In this document: in pieces, positions 44,346-64,000 of the stretch
Numbering within the stretch: position 1 is the stretch's first letter
Layout: the number at the start of each line of letters is the position of its first letter
Origin: Aselliscus stoliczkanus
Taxonomy: Eukaryota > Chordata > Mammalia > Chiroptera > Hipposideridae
Direction: 5' to 3'
Length of the DNA: 64,000 bases
Assembly: GCA_033961575.1 (NCBI GenBank)
Contig: CM066734.1
Coordinates: 81,366,501-81,430,500, forward strand
The notes under the pieces: generated by a model
The model's input: the letters and a program-made list of their open reading frames with translations, nothing else
What the model was told of the DNA's origin: nothing
Database searches by the model: none
Position numbers and translations under genes: made by a program

Positions 44346-44862
44346 CCAAATAATTAAGATAATGGTTATGGATAAGAAAAAAAATCTGAGATGTCCTAAA
44401 TTAAATTACAGTGGCTGGAGAGTGAAAGAGACAGAACTGTTAACCTGTTAATGGCTGCAGAACAGTTAACAAAAGACTTCTCACATACTCCTTTTGTTGG
44501 TATTTCAAATTAATTTCCACATATTATGTTAGTCAGGCAATATCTAACTCCAGGGCCTCTGTTTTTTATTTACACAGAACTTTCTGAACTCTGCCCCCAG
44601 CCTGTCCACAATTCTTTATGCGGTACTCTGCTATCCCAGAGCTGTCTCTGCTTCACCTTTCCTCACCCCTTTGCCTATAGCTCATGGAAATTCTTTCAGA
44701 CTACCTCTTCCCCCTTCCTCCTACTTGATGTATAAGAAGTAATTGCAAAATCTGGGACTACGGACATGATGTCTTTTCTTCCTAGAATTCTGCTGGTGGT
44801 TTACACACTATGTCCCAGGACAATTTTTTGACTAGCATTTTTGGCTCAATCGAATCTTACTT

Positions 44863-44893
44863 CAAACAAACAAACAAACAAACAAACAAACAA
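44863..44893 (+). repeat. (CAAA)n microsatellite
   Basis: Seven to eight tetranucleotide units. Confidence 0.97.
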
Positions 44894-45329
44894 AGAAACG
44901 TCAGTCATGGAAGTTAAAGATTTTTAGTTTAACAACACTTATTGTCTCCTCACTTACAAGTTCCATAGAGAAACAAAAGTCATAACAAAAATATTCACAG
45001 TGGAGCTGACCCCTTAAAAATTAGTCCATATTCAACCCCACTCACACAGTTTGACATTAGCATCTGTCCTAGTCCATCATTTCATTCGATCACTATCATT
45101 TTTGGGTCAGTCTCACTCTGGTTGTCAGATATATAAAACAAAACAAAATACAGTGTTAATTGATTGCAAATCGAAAATGAAAATCTTGCAAAAGATGAAT
45201 GGCTTCATAAGATAGACAGTGTTACTCAAAAAAGTCCTCAAATTAAATGCAAGGCCAAAGACAAATGCAGAGTTAGGCCAGTTAATTTGACAAGCTTGAT
45301 ATTCAAGACATGCCTGAAACATCAAAGGT

Positions 45330-46200
45330 TAACATCACTAGCCAGCAGAGAAATGCAAACCAAAAACCATAATGTGAACAAACTTTTCACTTAGAAAAAG
45401 GTTAGCTCCAATGTTTAAAATGGACAAAAACATTGAACAGACATTTCATCAAAGAGATTCAAATGGCAAATAAGCACAGGAACTGATGCTCAACATTTGC
45501 ATTTGGAAATGCAAACTAAACTAAAATGACACACCAATATGCACTAGAATGGCAATTTTTTTTTTAACTGACTATACAATGAGCCAGGAAGAATGGGCAG
45601 GAACTGTAAATCTCATCCCTCACTGGTAGGAATGCAAAATGGTAAGATTAAACACTTAACATACAACCCGGCAATCCCATGCTTGGGTATTTACTCCAAA
45701 GAAACAAAAACATGTATCTACATGAAAAATTGAATACAAATGTTTATAGCACCTTTATTTATAATGGACTCATACTGACAATATGCCCATCAACTGGTGA
45801 ATGAAAGAATTGAAGTACATCCACACAGTGGAATACTCCTCAGTAATAAAAACAAATAACTGACAAATGTAACAACACAGATAAATCTCAGAAGCATCAT
45901 ACTAAGTGAAAGAAGTCAGACATCAAAGGCTATCTATCTGCTGTGTGATTCCATGTATGTGATTACATAAAACTATACCAACAGAAATGAGATCTGTGGT
46001 TGGCCAGGGATGAGGTGGTGGGGAGAAGACACTGATGACAAAGGGCTCTGAGGAAACTTTTTGTGGTAGTGGAAATAGTTAGTTTAGGTCTTGATTATGG
46101 TGGTAGTTATAGGGATATATCTATCTGTCAAAACTCTTAGAACTGTGTTCCTAAAAAAAAAAAAAAAGGTGACTTTTGAGGTAAATTATACCTCAACAAA
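45330..46200 (+). mobile_element. Old LINE-1 ORF2 3' part and 3' UTR
   Basis: CAGCAGAGAAATGCAAACCA, AATCCCATGCTTGGGTATTT, GTGGAATACTCCTCAGTAAT AAAA, then GGTCTTGATTATGGTGGTAG and TAAATTATACCTCAACAAAC. Confidence 0.85.
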
Positions 46201-46299
46201 CCTGACTTAAAAAATTAAGAATGTTAGTGAGAGAGAAGGAGAGATGCAAAGAGAGAGAGGGACATATCAACAAAATGCAATGTGAATTTTGGTCAGATT

Positions 46300-46680
46300 C
46301 TGGTTCAAAACTAAGAAACTATAAAGAGTATTAAGCAACAATAGAAAACTAAAATATTAATTGATTATTAAATGACATTAGGGGATTGGGAATTTTTTGT
46401 AGATATTTTAATGTTATTGTTTTATGTGAAAGAATGTCCTTACTCTTTTATGTCCTTATGTCTTAGGATATACATATTCAAGTACGGAGAGATAAAATGT
46501 GATGTTGGTAAGCATTTTGAAGCGGATCAGCAAAAATATAGAGATGCAATTAAAGCAAATATGGCAAAATGATAACAATTATTGAGCCTAGATGGAGGAC
46601 TTGCAGATGTTTACTAATACTACTCTTTCAGCTTTTCTGTATGTTTGAAATTTTTCATAAAAAATGATGGAGCAAATGTA
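46300..46680 (+). mobile_element. Old LINE-1 3' UTR-type fragment
   Basis: GAAAGAATGTCCTTACTCTT, ATATGGCAAAATGATAACAA TTATTGAGCC and TCTGTATGTTTGAAATTTTT CATAA are the 3' terminus of an old L1 subfamily. Confidence 0.65.
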
Positions 46681-46689
46681 ACCGAGTAA

Positions 46690-47065
46690 ATAGTTCAACC
46701 CAGGACTGCAGATAGCCAATTACGCTAACACCTGGGTGCGGGGAGCCGGGGGAGTGGCGTTTATTGTATAGCACTACACAATGGGGAACAGGCAGCTTGT
46801 GCTGGAAAAACCCAAACTCCTCTATGGTTTACAGACCAGAGGTTTTATGGAACAAAAATCACAAGTCAGCATGAATAAGGAATTTGGGGTCATGGGTCTT
46901 GCTGATCGGTCAAGACTGCCATAAGGGCCAAAAATCGTTGTTTCAGGTCTTGAGGCCAGCTTCCCTGTCCCTCAGTCTGGTTTCATGGGGACATGGCCGG
47001 GGACTCATTCAGCTTTAGGGCTCAGGAGCTGAAACACAACACAGGGCATGACATTATCTTCAACT
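46690..47065 (-). mobile_element. Possible ERV LTR, reverse strand
   Basis: On the minus strand, GTGCTATACAATAAACGCCA CTCCCCCGGCTCCCCGCACC looks like a retroviral poly(A) signal plus U5. The upstream sequence is GC-moderate and unlike its surroundings. The borders are uncertain. Confidence 0.4.
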
Positions 47066-47344
47066 TAACGAAAACCATACCTTGTGATTAGCCAGGGCTT
47101 GGCCATCATTTCTTGCTTTACATAATACATGTAAGGGGAAGTGCAGAGGCTTACAGGGCATGCAGTGAAGAAACTGAATTGAGTGCTGGGGCTATATGTT
47201 AAATTAACATCATACATTAAAACAGGACCTTCAGTTTCACAAAGTGGAATTAATGAAATAGCTGAAGTTCTCAATTTGTTTGCAAAAGGTTATTTATTAT
47301 TCTGCAAAAGTCAAAAGTGAAAGTGTTAGCAAAGTACAATCAGA

Positions 47345-47765
47345 GAATTTTGTCAGAAAAATTACACTACAATAATCAATTTGTTCTAGAAATTATAACA
47401 TAATTGAGATTCTATCCTAAAATTTGCTGAAGTGAAATAAACTTATTTTTATAATTTTTGAGTCTTACCTTTTTATATAAAATTTCAATTATTATTTTTA
47501 ACTCTTTACTACCAAATGTTGGCTCATTTGCTAACTACATTCACTTTACGTAGACTTTTCTTACAAAATTATCCCCAGACAGAAAGGCTCCACTGGACTG
47601 TAAAGTGTGCTTGCAATACGCCGCTAGGGGGCAGCAACGTTCACAAAAAAACCCCACAATTTTTCAATGCAATGGATCTTACAAGTCTGCCTTGAATCCT
47701 TAACTCTAAAGTCTGTACAAATTGACTGACCTTTTCCTTTCTTAATTACCTTTGTACCTACCATT
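47345..47765 (+). repeat. Local duplication copy B (carries CTCF-like site)
   Basis: This is the homologue of 43850-44345 in the same orientation, about 3.5 kb away. Where copy A has the TC/CA microsatellite, this copy has a short A/C-rich stretch directly after the CTCF-like motif. Similarity ends near CTTTTCCTTTCTTAATTACC. Confidence 0.6.
47621..47635 (+). promoter_or_regulatory. CTCF-like site
   Basis: CCGCTAGGGGGCAGC matches the core CTCF consensus almost base for base. It lies in the intergenic space between CENPC and STAP1, inside the second copy of a local duplication. The homologous position in the other copy (44124-44138, CCGATAAGTGGCAGC) has lost key G positions. Occupancy is inferred from the motif only. 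Confidence 0.6.
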
Positions 47766-47779
47766 TGATTTAGTTGCAA

Positions 47780-47816
47780 TATATTATATTATTCTATATT
47801 ATATTATATTATATTG
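47780..47816 (+). repeat. (ATATT)n repeat
   Basis: Pentanucleotide ATATT units with one interruption. Confidence 0.9.
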
Positions 47817-48599
47817 TTTCTCTTAACAAGAACACAATAAATACACTATTCTCAGGGTCTCTATTCTGTATCTTATAGTTTACTTCTAGTCAATATAGTT
47901 CTTACCTTGTAAAAAGGAGGTTTTGTCATTTAGAACACAGTTAGCTTAATAAACAGTTCTGCATTGCAATACTACCCTTGAAAGACTTAAATTACTTTGA
48001 TGGTGCGAAGCTAAAATTTAAATAATGTACATTTATATTTATTGACATGGAAATGTGCTCTACATATATTATTTGAAAAAATGCAACTTATGAAACAGAA
48101 TGTATAGTATTAACTTGATTACATAAATATATACAAATAGAGAAAAAGTGCCAAAAAAGCGATGGTACCCATCCATACATTGGTAATAGTAGATGGTAGA
48201 GTAGCATGTGATTTTCATTTTCTTCTTTATGCCTTCTTATTTTGTCTGAAATTTATATAAGTAAGTTTTCAATTTATCCGAAAAAATAAGAAACTTTTAA
48301 TTTAAATATGCATAGGACATGATAATAAGGTATTTGTAGATTCAAATGCCCAAAAAATATTGTAAACAATAAAATGCCAAAACTGTAACTTTCAGGCAAT
48401 ACCCAACAGCAAGACATTTATGAGGGAAAGGAAATAAGAAGATTAATTGTAAGCCAAGACATGAGACAGACATGATGGACTGTTGACACAGAAAAATTTG
48501 TCAGATATTGTAAAATTGTTCATGTTTGCAACATAGAACTAGATTATGGAGCGCCTCAATGCTTTGGATAAGTTTTCACTTATTCCTATAATAAGTGAG

Positions 48600-49265
48600 G
48601 AACTGTAATAATGAGGGGTCAGTTACACAGAACAAATATCATGACAGTTAGTTTAGGTAAAAGGGGATCTACTAGGCATTTATCAGCTTACAGAATTGTT
48701 GGGAGGGTTAGAAGAATGATGTATTTTGGGCTTTCTGGAATGATTCCCAAAGACACACTGCAAAACTGATCACTGAGTCAGATGCTGCATGTAGTCAGGC
48801 AATAAATTGAAAAGTTGGGAAGCTGATGCTAATGCTGGAATCTCCAGAGCCAGACTGACACTGCACAATCAGGGAGCCACCACAATTTCAAACTTGCCAC
48901 GTCAAGGAAGCCACCACTAATAAGGCTCCATGAACAGGAAGCCTCCTGACTGCTTCTGGAAGCAGGCCATACCTTCCCTGATAGGCACTAGAAAGTTTGT
49001 CTACCAGGCCTTGACTGTCAACACCCATGAAACTAAAGATCACACACTGGGACTTCTGATAACATTGCCACAGAAAAAATCAGATGCCTGCAGCCCATGC
49101 TTGGTTCTAGAAAAATCAAAGGCAGAATAAGGATGAATTTTGTCTCAGTTCTGCCATCTCCATTCTGCCTTGCCAATGTGGAATGCATCCCAACTCCAGT
49201 TGCAAAGAAGTCTGGGAAATGTAATTTTTAGCGTTTGAGCCTCTGCAATAAATGGCACACTAAAA
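48600..49265. other. Unassigned GC-richer intergenic stretch, possibly an old repeat
   Basis: Differs in composition from its flanks and contains GAAGTCTGGGAAATGTAATT and CTGCAATAAATGGCAC, phrases that look LTR-like, but I cannot place the family. No gene seen. Confidence 0.25.
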
Positions 49266-49613
49266 GGGATTGGAAGGGATGTTAAGCACCAATCTACTTT
49301 ATCTCCTAAAGAAACAGAAATGGATTTTAAATGAATTGAAAAGGGAGAAAAATGTAGACCCTATCCTTGTATATACTGAGTTTGGAGAGGTTAAAATGGA
49401 ATTCATTATTGTTCTAATTCCCCCCAAACTGCCTCGTTATCTGAAATTTCCAGTTTCTATTAAAACTGCCGTTATTCTACTATTTATCTCATTTAGAAAA
49501 CTGTATGTGTCCTGTATCTATGTGACATCCAAGAAGTATTTCTTAATAATATTAATGTTTCCCTACACTACAAAAATAGTGTGAACATATAACTGTAAAA
49601 ATATCATCATAGA

Positions 49614-50074
49614 TGGGCCGGCCAAGTGGCTCATTGGTTAAGAGCTAGTTTGGGACACCAGCAGCCCCTGTTCGGATCCCACATATGAGAGTCAGTGACA
49701 CTTCCTTCTACAGCTAACAACAACTCCACCTAGAGCTGGGCTGTGCGAGCCCCAGCGACATTGTAGACTGCAGCCCCTGCTGCAGTGGGCTGCCATAGGC
49801 TACAGTGAGTGGCTGGCAGCCAGCCTGAGTGGCTGGCAGCCAGTGTGAGCTGCCAATAGCCACGGTGAGCGACCATCCTGAGCGACCATCCAGAGACGGG
49901 TGACCGATCTGCCTCACTGGGAAGAGCACAATGATGATACCAACATGGGCCAGTGAAGCAACCTTCTCCGCAACTAGACTGAAGAACAAGAAGACAGCAA
50001 GTTGTCTGTTCCCCTTCCCTGATTCCCCAATGCTGTTCCCCTCCCCCAATTCCCCAATAAAATCTTAAAAAAAA
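49614..50074 (+). mobile_element. Long tRNA-derived SINE (T+ type)
   Basis: Diverged copy of the long family with AATAAAATCTT and poly(A). Duplications ATCATCATAGA lie at 49603-49613 and 50075-50085. Confidence 0.93.
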
Positions 50075-50380
50075 ATCATCATAGAAACAACTCCTTATAC
50101 TCAAAATTATAAGAGTAGCAAATTAAACCATTCTGGCAGAGCTACTAATATCATTTCTATAGCAGCGATTCCTCACCTTTTCTTCTGTCCCAAAAGACAT
50201 AGTAGGAATAACCAAAGCTACTAGAGACGATAGTATTTTCAAAGGAGTTTCAATTTAAAAGGGCCCTATTATGACGGATCTGTGTGTCATGTTTGAGCAT
50301 ATTGCTGGTACTCAATAAATATTTGTGTTGAATGAAAAAATGAATCTTGAAAGCAATGAGACTCCATTAAGTGTTTTAAG

Positions 50381-50810
50381 GACCAGCCAAGTTGCTCAAT
50401 TGGATAAGAGTGCGAGCTCTGAGCAACAGGGTTGCCGGTTTGATTCCCACATAGGCCAGTGAGCTATGTCCAAGCTGAGCTGCCACTGAGTTGCCAACAG
50501 GTGGCAGGATGGCTCAGCTGGTGAGAGCACATGCTCCTAACAACAAGGTGGCTGGTTTGGCTCCCACATGGGATAGTGGGCTGTGCCTCCCGCTCCCCCA
50601 AACTAAGATTGAACAGGGCACCTTGAGCTGAGTGGCTGCGAGCTGCCGTAGGGTGGCCGAATGGTGACTGGACTTGGGAGCTGAGCTAGCTGTGCCCTCC
50701 ACAACTAACGCTGAAGGACAACAACTTGGCTGTGCCCATTCCCCAATTCCCCAACATTGTTCCCCTTCCCCAATTCCCCAATAAAAATCTTAAAAAATGT
50801 ACTTAAAAAA
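50381..50810 (+). mobile_element. Composite tRNA-SINE with two tRNA-like heads
   Basis: The first head (GTTGCTCAATTGGATAAGAG, B-box GGTTTGATTCCC) is followed by a second (GATGGCTCAGCTGGTGAGAG, GGTTTGGCTCCC). A C-rich tail and AATAAAAATCTT follow. Duplications AAGTGTTTTAAG lie at 50369-50380 and 50811-50822. Confidence 0.93.
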
Positions 50811-50919
50811 AAGTGTTTTAAGCAGGGGAGTGACTAGAATAGATTGATTTTAAATGAAGCTGAGAAGAAACAGAGTAGAAAATAGACTGCTTAGAAGCCT
50901 TTTGTAACTCTCCAGACAA

Positions 50920-51040
50920 GAAGTCATTTAGTCTATCCCCTCATTTCATAGGTGATCCCACAGACATTAAATGGTTCATTCAAGGTCTCAGAGCTGGTGA
51001 GTGGCAAAATTGGATTTTTTCCCTAAGCCCTAACAATTTC
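50920..51040 (+). repeat. MIR/L2-like ancient repeat scrap
   Basis: CCCCTCATTTCATAGGTGAT followed by TCAAGGTCTCAGAGCTGGTG AGTGGCAAAATTGGAT is MIR-like. Confidence 0.45.
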
Positions 51041-51043
51041 TAC

Positions 51044-52864
51044 TACATTTCCTTACTTAAAAATTAATTATTTAACACCTAAAACGTGAGATAGCCATAA
51101 GAAGATTTCCATTGTAATGGTGTAATGGTGCAGTGATACAATGATGTTGGAAATTGAGGACAGGTGTAACAGGCTAATAATGTTTCAGCAAGATTTTTGT
51201 ATTTTGTAGTTTTTGAGGTGTGTGTGTGTGTGTGTGCGCGCGCTTTTTTTTTAGGGAGACAGTATTTGAACTTTGATATATTAAGGATTAATTTGACTTG
51301 CAAATCAGCAAACCAAAGCTGGTTTTAAACCAGCTTGATAAACTGGTTTCTCTTTAATTTTGCTTATTTTTTTAAAGGTAAGAATGATACAATTCACTAG
51401 AGGGTTATTTCTCAAAATAAGTATTTCTCAAAATTTTACATTTCTATTTTTTAAAGAGGCATTCTTTTCTCCCTTGCAGCTCTTTGACCATAAAGCCCGA
51501 GATTGATTTTTTCATATTACAACCACAGCTGACTCCCAGAATCCTACCTCCCTCCCTGCTTTTTCTCAGTTCTCCTCCTCTTTTCAACTTCCTGTGTTAC
51601 ACCAGATGCCAGATGCCAAGAAGGTAGATTAGGTCACTTATCAAATAATAAAGAGGTTTCCTGTGTTATTCAACTCATTTTCTTATTACATTGAAACTGA
51701 AAAATGATGTGGTTTCATCTAAAAAAAATTATGTTGGATTTAGAGTTTATTATGTTTTAGGTAATGGGAAGCAGGTCTCAACTTAATATAAAGGCAAGGT
51801 AGTAATTCTGAATCTCCAACTCCCAATTTCTGTTTCAAACTGTTTTCATTTTGATAATGTACCTGAACACTTCTCTCTAGTTTACTGATAGTCAGTTTGT
51901 ATTGTTATGTCTCACTTTGCAGACAATTTGGCTTCCCTTTCCTAGTGCAGATTCAGTAGATATGGGAATCCATACTGCTGGAGAAAACCATGTGATCTCT
52001 CCAATAGGAAAGGAGGATCAGACTGGAGGTTCCTGGCTTGCTTTGATTTCTGAGAATAAGCAGGTCTAACTGGGGAGAATGCTCAGGCCTGACCTATACT
52101 AAATCAAGAGTTTTTCTGAAATATTGAGAGTGATATAGGAAATGGCGGAACTTCTCAGAAACCCGGCAAAACAAACCAGAATTCCTTCTAATGTTCACTC
52201 CCCCACCATCATTCCTTTCACAATGTTGAGCCAAGTTCAGTATCTGAAAGACAATTTTCCTGTATTTTGCCCCAGTGTAGTTCCATAAATCTCACTAAAT
52301 AATTATAGGAACCCCACCTATGCATCACAGCATCAGTGATCTGCACCTTAGAAAGCATAAAAGAACAAAAGTTTGAAAATGCATACTTTTCTCTGCCAGA
52401 CATATTTTGCCAAATATCCACTGATAACCCACAAACTCAAAATACTGAAAACAGGATGAAAGCGTCCATTCTCTCTTAACTGTGTTTTAAACTTAGTGGA
52501 CCATCAAAATGGGCATGGGATAAAGAGCTCCATTTTTCTAAAAATTTAAACAAAGCTTGATCCTGAAATACAACAGAAATAGTCCTCATAAAATTGTCCT
52601 GTGAAATAATTTTTAGTGAAGTGGAGTTAATTCAAGTCATGTCTTCTGAGGATAAAAATGAACAGCAATAAAAAAAAAAAGGTTGAAGAAAACAAATGTG
52701 TCTCCTCTAATGCCCTCATCTCCACATGGGTTCCTTTCATCCTCTGGTAATGTTAATCTTCTGTTTATTTTGCCAATGTAATTCTAAGTACCTGTAGGTA
52801 ACCCAGAGATTACCTACAAAGTTGATCTATGCCTGTTGTTTCTTACCTCATAAAAAGGAAAAAA

Positions 52865-52866
<2 letters not shown>
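51044..52866. other. Intergenic upstream of STAP1
   Basis: Only a short (GT)n(GC)n run at 51218-51243 is recognised. No gene seen; the regulatory content of this stretch cannot be judged by eye. Confidence 0.4.

Positions 52867-52902
<36 letters not shown>
52867..52902 (+). repeat. (GT)n microsatellite near STAP1 promoter
   Basis: About eighteen GT units, ending about 130 bp before the STAP1 start codon. Confidence 0.98.
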
Positions 52903-52904
<2 letters not shown>

Positions 52905-52930
52905 TGTTGGTGGTTTAAAATCATGTTGGT

Positions 52931-52941
52931 ACTTCCTCTTT
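52931..52941 (-). promoter_or_regulatory. PU.1/ETS-like motif upstream of STAP1
   Basis: The minus strand reads AAAGAGGAAGT, a good PU.1-type purine box, about 90 bp before the STAP1 ATG and just after a GT microsatellite. STAP1 is a B-lymphoid/myeloid gene, so a PU.1 site would be in character, but there is no proof of use. Confidence 0.35.
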
Positions 52942-52989
52942 GAACAGTTGCCTTTTCCTCTCACACAAGGGAGATCTCATTTTGTTTGA

Positions 52990-61765
<8,776 letters not shown>

Positions 61766-62585
61766 GTAAGTATTTAAACATGTTTAGCTGATTAAATTTT
61801 TTTCCAACATACATCTGTCATATAGGTTATTATTCATTTGAGATTATCTGTCTTCCAAGAGTAAAAGTGCTCTAATAAAAACAATTCAAATAAGAACATT
61901 TGTATCTGTAAGGGCTATCAATTATAAGACTCATAGTTAAATTTCCTGGGCAATTCAGAAGAAGGTATGAAATCACATTTTTAACTTTGTATTCTTTTTT
62001 TTCCTGATCCTGATAAAACTTGGTTGAAAACTGAAAATTTTAGCTATATATCTGGATACAAATTATATCATATCAAGTGATAGCCTTATTTCATCACTTT
62101 GTATCTTGCTCTAGCATGCAGTTATAATCTGAAAGGAACTTAGATGATCCCCAAAGCCTCATAGCATGCAATATGTCACAATTTAATTTTTCTGGAAAGA
62201 CAAAAACATACCCCTCTAAACAGGACTTCTAAGAGCTCAAGCATGAGAATAACAATAAAGAGATTCTGAGATTTACTTAGTCATATTAATTTCAAATAAT
62301 TGATTTGTATTCCACTGTTTCCACAAATAAAATGTAGTATTTTAGTAGCAAATGCTGCCTACTTTGTAATGCTATCCTTATAAGACATTTTATGATCCAG
62401 TAATTTATTTAAATAAAAACATTTTGGCCCATGAGTGTAGTAGCCCACACTCTTTAGAAAATCATTATTACATGTCCAGATATAATAAAATAAATAAATA
62501 CATAAAAAACCCACAGAAAAAGAGCATGTATAATGTACTCTACCTGCAGGCATTTTAGCACCCTTAGTGGTAAACTAACCAGAAG
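61766..62585. other. STAP1: STAP1 intron 2, start
   Basis: No repeat or gene recognised before the LINE-1. Confidence 0.4.
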
Positions 62586-62803
62586 TCTTTTAAAAGAAAA
62601 CACAAACAAGAGGGAAGGTGAGTGTGAGCGCAGCGGGCAGCATGAGAAAGTCCATGGGGCGGGCGTCACGGAGGAGGCCACCTGGGAGCGGAGTAAACCT
62701 CGCAGGTCGCTGACTTCCCCCAGGCAGACCCCGGCTTCCCACCTGGTGTGGAACCCCGGTGATCTATCTAATACATCGAAGCATTCACAGAACGACAGCC
62801 AGA

Positions 62804-63721
62804 ATGAAGAAACAAAGAAACATATCCCAAGTAAAAGATTGAAGAAAACTCTAGAAATGGAACTAAATGAAACAGAGGGATCCAAACTTTCAGAGACAGA
62901 GTTTAGAACACTGATGATAAGAATGTTTAAGGAACTTAGCGAGGACACAAAGAAGGATAGGGAAACCATAAAAAACAACCAGTTAGTACAAAAGAATACA
63001 ATAACCTGAAATGAACAACACATTTGAAGGAATCACCAGTAGAGTAGATGAAGCAGAGAATCAGATCAGCAAATTAGAAGACAAAATAGCAGAAATTGCC
63101 CAGTTGGAACAACAAAAAGAAAAAAGAATAAAAAAGAATGAAAATAGTTTAAGAGACCTCTGGGACAACATGAAACAGAACAAGCTTCGCATCATAGGAA
63201 CACCAGAAGGAGAAGAGAAGAAGCACGGGATTGAGAATGTATTTAAAGAAATAATGACTGAAACATCCCTACCCTGGAGAAGGAAATTGACATACAAGGA
63301 GGTGCAGAGAGTTCCAAACAGGCCCACACCAAGACACATCATAGCTAAAATGGCAAAGATTAAAGACAGAGACAGAATCCTAAAAGCAGCAAGAGAAAAA
63401 CAGCAGGTTACATACAAAGGAACTCCTATAAGAGTAACAGCTGACTTGTCTATAGAAACTCTGCAGGCCAGAAGGGAGTGGCAGGAGATATTCAAAGTGA
63501 CACAAAATAAAGGTCTACAACCAAGATTGCTCTACCCAGCATGGCTATCACTTAAAATTGAAGGAGTGATAAAAAGCTTCTTAGAAAAGAATAAGCTTAA
63601 GGAGTTCATTACCACCAAGCTAGCATTGCAGGAAATGTTAAAAGGGCTTTTTAAAACAGAAGAAATGGGAAAACAAGCTAACCCAGGAAGACAAGAAATA
63701 CAAATAACAAAATGGCAATAA
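62804..63721 (+). pseudogene. LINE-1 ORF1 (RNA-binding chaperone), two frameshifts
   Basis: ORF1p forms a coiled-coil trimer that coats L1 RNA. The expected ATG is at 62804, but the frame closes within about 40 bases. The coding similarity then continues one frame over (KTLEMELNETEGSKLSETEF) to 63009. A second shift, apparently an extra C near 63005-63006, returns to the original frame from 63011 to the stop at 63721. This downstream open frame (236 codons) contains the coiled coil, RRM and C-terminal domain (RRKLTYKEVQRVPNRPTPRH, then KDRDRILKAAREKQQVTYKG). The copy cannot make full-length ORF1p. Confidence 0.85.
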
Positions 63722-64000
63722 ATATACACCTATCATTAATCACTTTAAATGTGAATGGGCTAAATGCTCCAATCAAAAGACACAGAGTGGCTGAGTGGAT
63801 AAGAAAACAGGACCCATGTATATGCTGTCTACAAGAGACTCATCTTAGATCAAAAGATACACACAGACTGAAAGTAAAGGGATGGAATAAGATATTTCAT
63901 GCAAATGGAAATGAGAAAAAAGCTGGAGTAGCAATACTTATTTCAGACAAAATAGACTTTAAAATGAAGACTACAATAAAAGACAAAGAAGTGCACTACA
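63712..64000 (+). CDS. LINE-1 ORF2 N-terminus (endonuclease), partial
   Basis: Open from the ATG at 63712 to the window end (96 codons). The start overlaps the end of ORF1 by 10 nt. It shows the APE-type endonuclease opening (LITLNVNGLNAPIKRHRVAE) with the conserved Asn, and CCLQETHL with the catalytic Glu, then the HRLKVKGWNKIFHANG region. Reverse transcriptase would follow to the right. Whether the whole ORF is intact cannot be told here. Confidence 0.88.
   Translation, partial: MAINIHLSLITLNVNGLNAPIKRHRVAEWIRKQDPCICCLQETHLRSKDTHRLKVKGWNKIFHANGNEKKAGVAILISDKIDFKMKTTIKDKEVHY

Larger units (their letters stand above)
62590..64000 (+). mobile_element. LINE-1, 5' UTR part, ORF1 and start of ORF2; runs off window
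   Basis: A GC-rich 5' UTR segment is followed by ORF1 (62804-63721) and ORF2 from 63712. Sequence quality is far better than in the other LINE-1 copies here, so it is the youngest. It is in sense orientation in STAP1 intron 2. The 5' border is approximate, and its 3' end and target duplication lie beyond the window. Confidence 0.9.

Noticed and set aside
45164..45394. 76-codon plus-strand frame (MQIENENLAKDEWLHK...) as a processed pseudogene
   Set aside because: No recognisable parent gene, and its right end merges into LINE-1 sequence. The evidence is too weak.

Overview
This is vertebrate nuclear DNA and almost certainly mammalian. It has two multi-exon genes with GT-AG introns, a CpG-island promoter, LINE-1, L2, MIR and MaLR-type LTR fossils, and many microsatellites. 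The dominant young repeat is a tRNA-derived SINE with a GGCCGGCCGAGTGGC-type head. The longer copies end in AATAAA, TCTT and an A tail. Heads of this kind, together with recent mariner-type MITEs, point to a bat, probably of the horseshoe-bat side of the order. That assignment rests on recalled repeat style, not on a search.

Left two thirds (1 to about 41.9 kb): CENPC, the inner-kinetochore protein CENP-C, lies on the minus strand. Fifteen coding exons were placed by hand and every splice phase closes. They run from the ATG at 41,500 in a CpG island down to an exon ending at 4,029, and encode about 816 residues. These include the N-terminal Mis12-binding peptide, the CCAN-contact segments (LFL, EFIID, W), the central CENP-A-nucleosome motif with its WW pair, and the conserved CENP-C motif. 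The C-terminal cupin dimerisation exons lie beyond the left edge. The introns hold LINE-1 pieces on both strands, L2, MIR, several LTRs, a Tigger-like MITE, two mariner-type MITEs and eleven tRNA-SINEs, ten of them antisense to the gene.

Middle (41.9 to 53.0 kb): intergenic. It holds MIR and LINE-1 fossils, SINEs, microsatellites, and a pair of diverged direct repeats about 3.5 kb apart (about 43.85-44.35 and 47.35-47.77 kb). One repeat keeps a strong CTCF-like motif and the other a decayed version of it.

Right (53.0 kb to end): the first two coding exons of STAP1 on the plus strand ([11 protein letters not shown]..., then the start of the PH domain). Its intron 1 is 8.5 kb and contains nested LTRs and one SINE. 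Intron 2 is interrupted at the window edge by a long LINE-1 whose ORF2 endonuclease is open but whose ORF1 carries two frameshifts. CENPC and STAP1 are divergent neighbours, the order I recall from human chromosome 4q13. Apart from these two genes I see no other protein-coding gene, no structural RNA gene and no prokaryote-type system. The unusual material is in the repeats and in the duplicated CTCF-like element.
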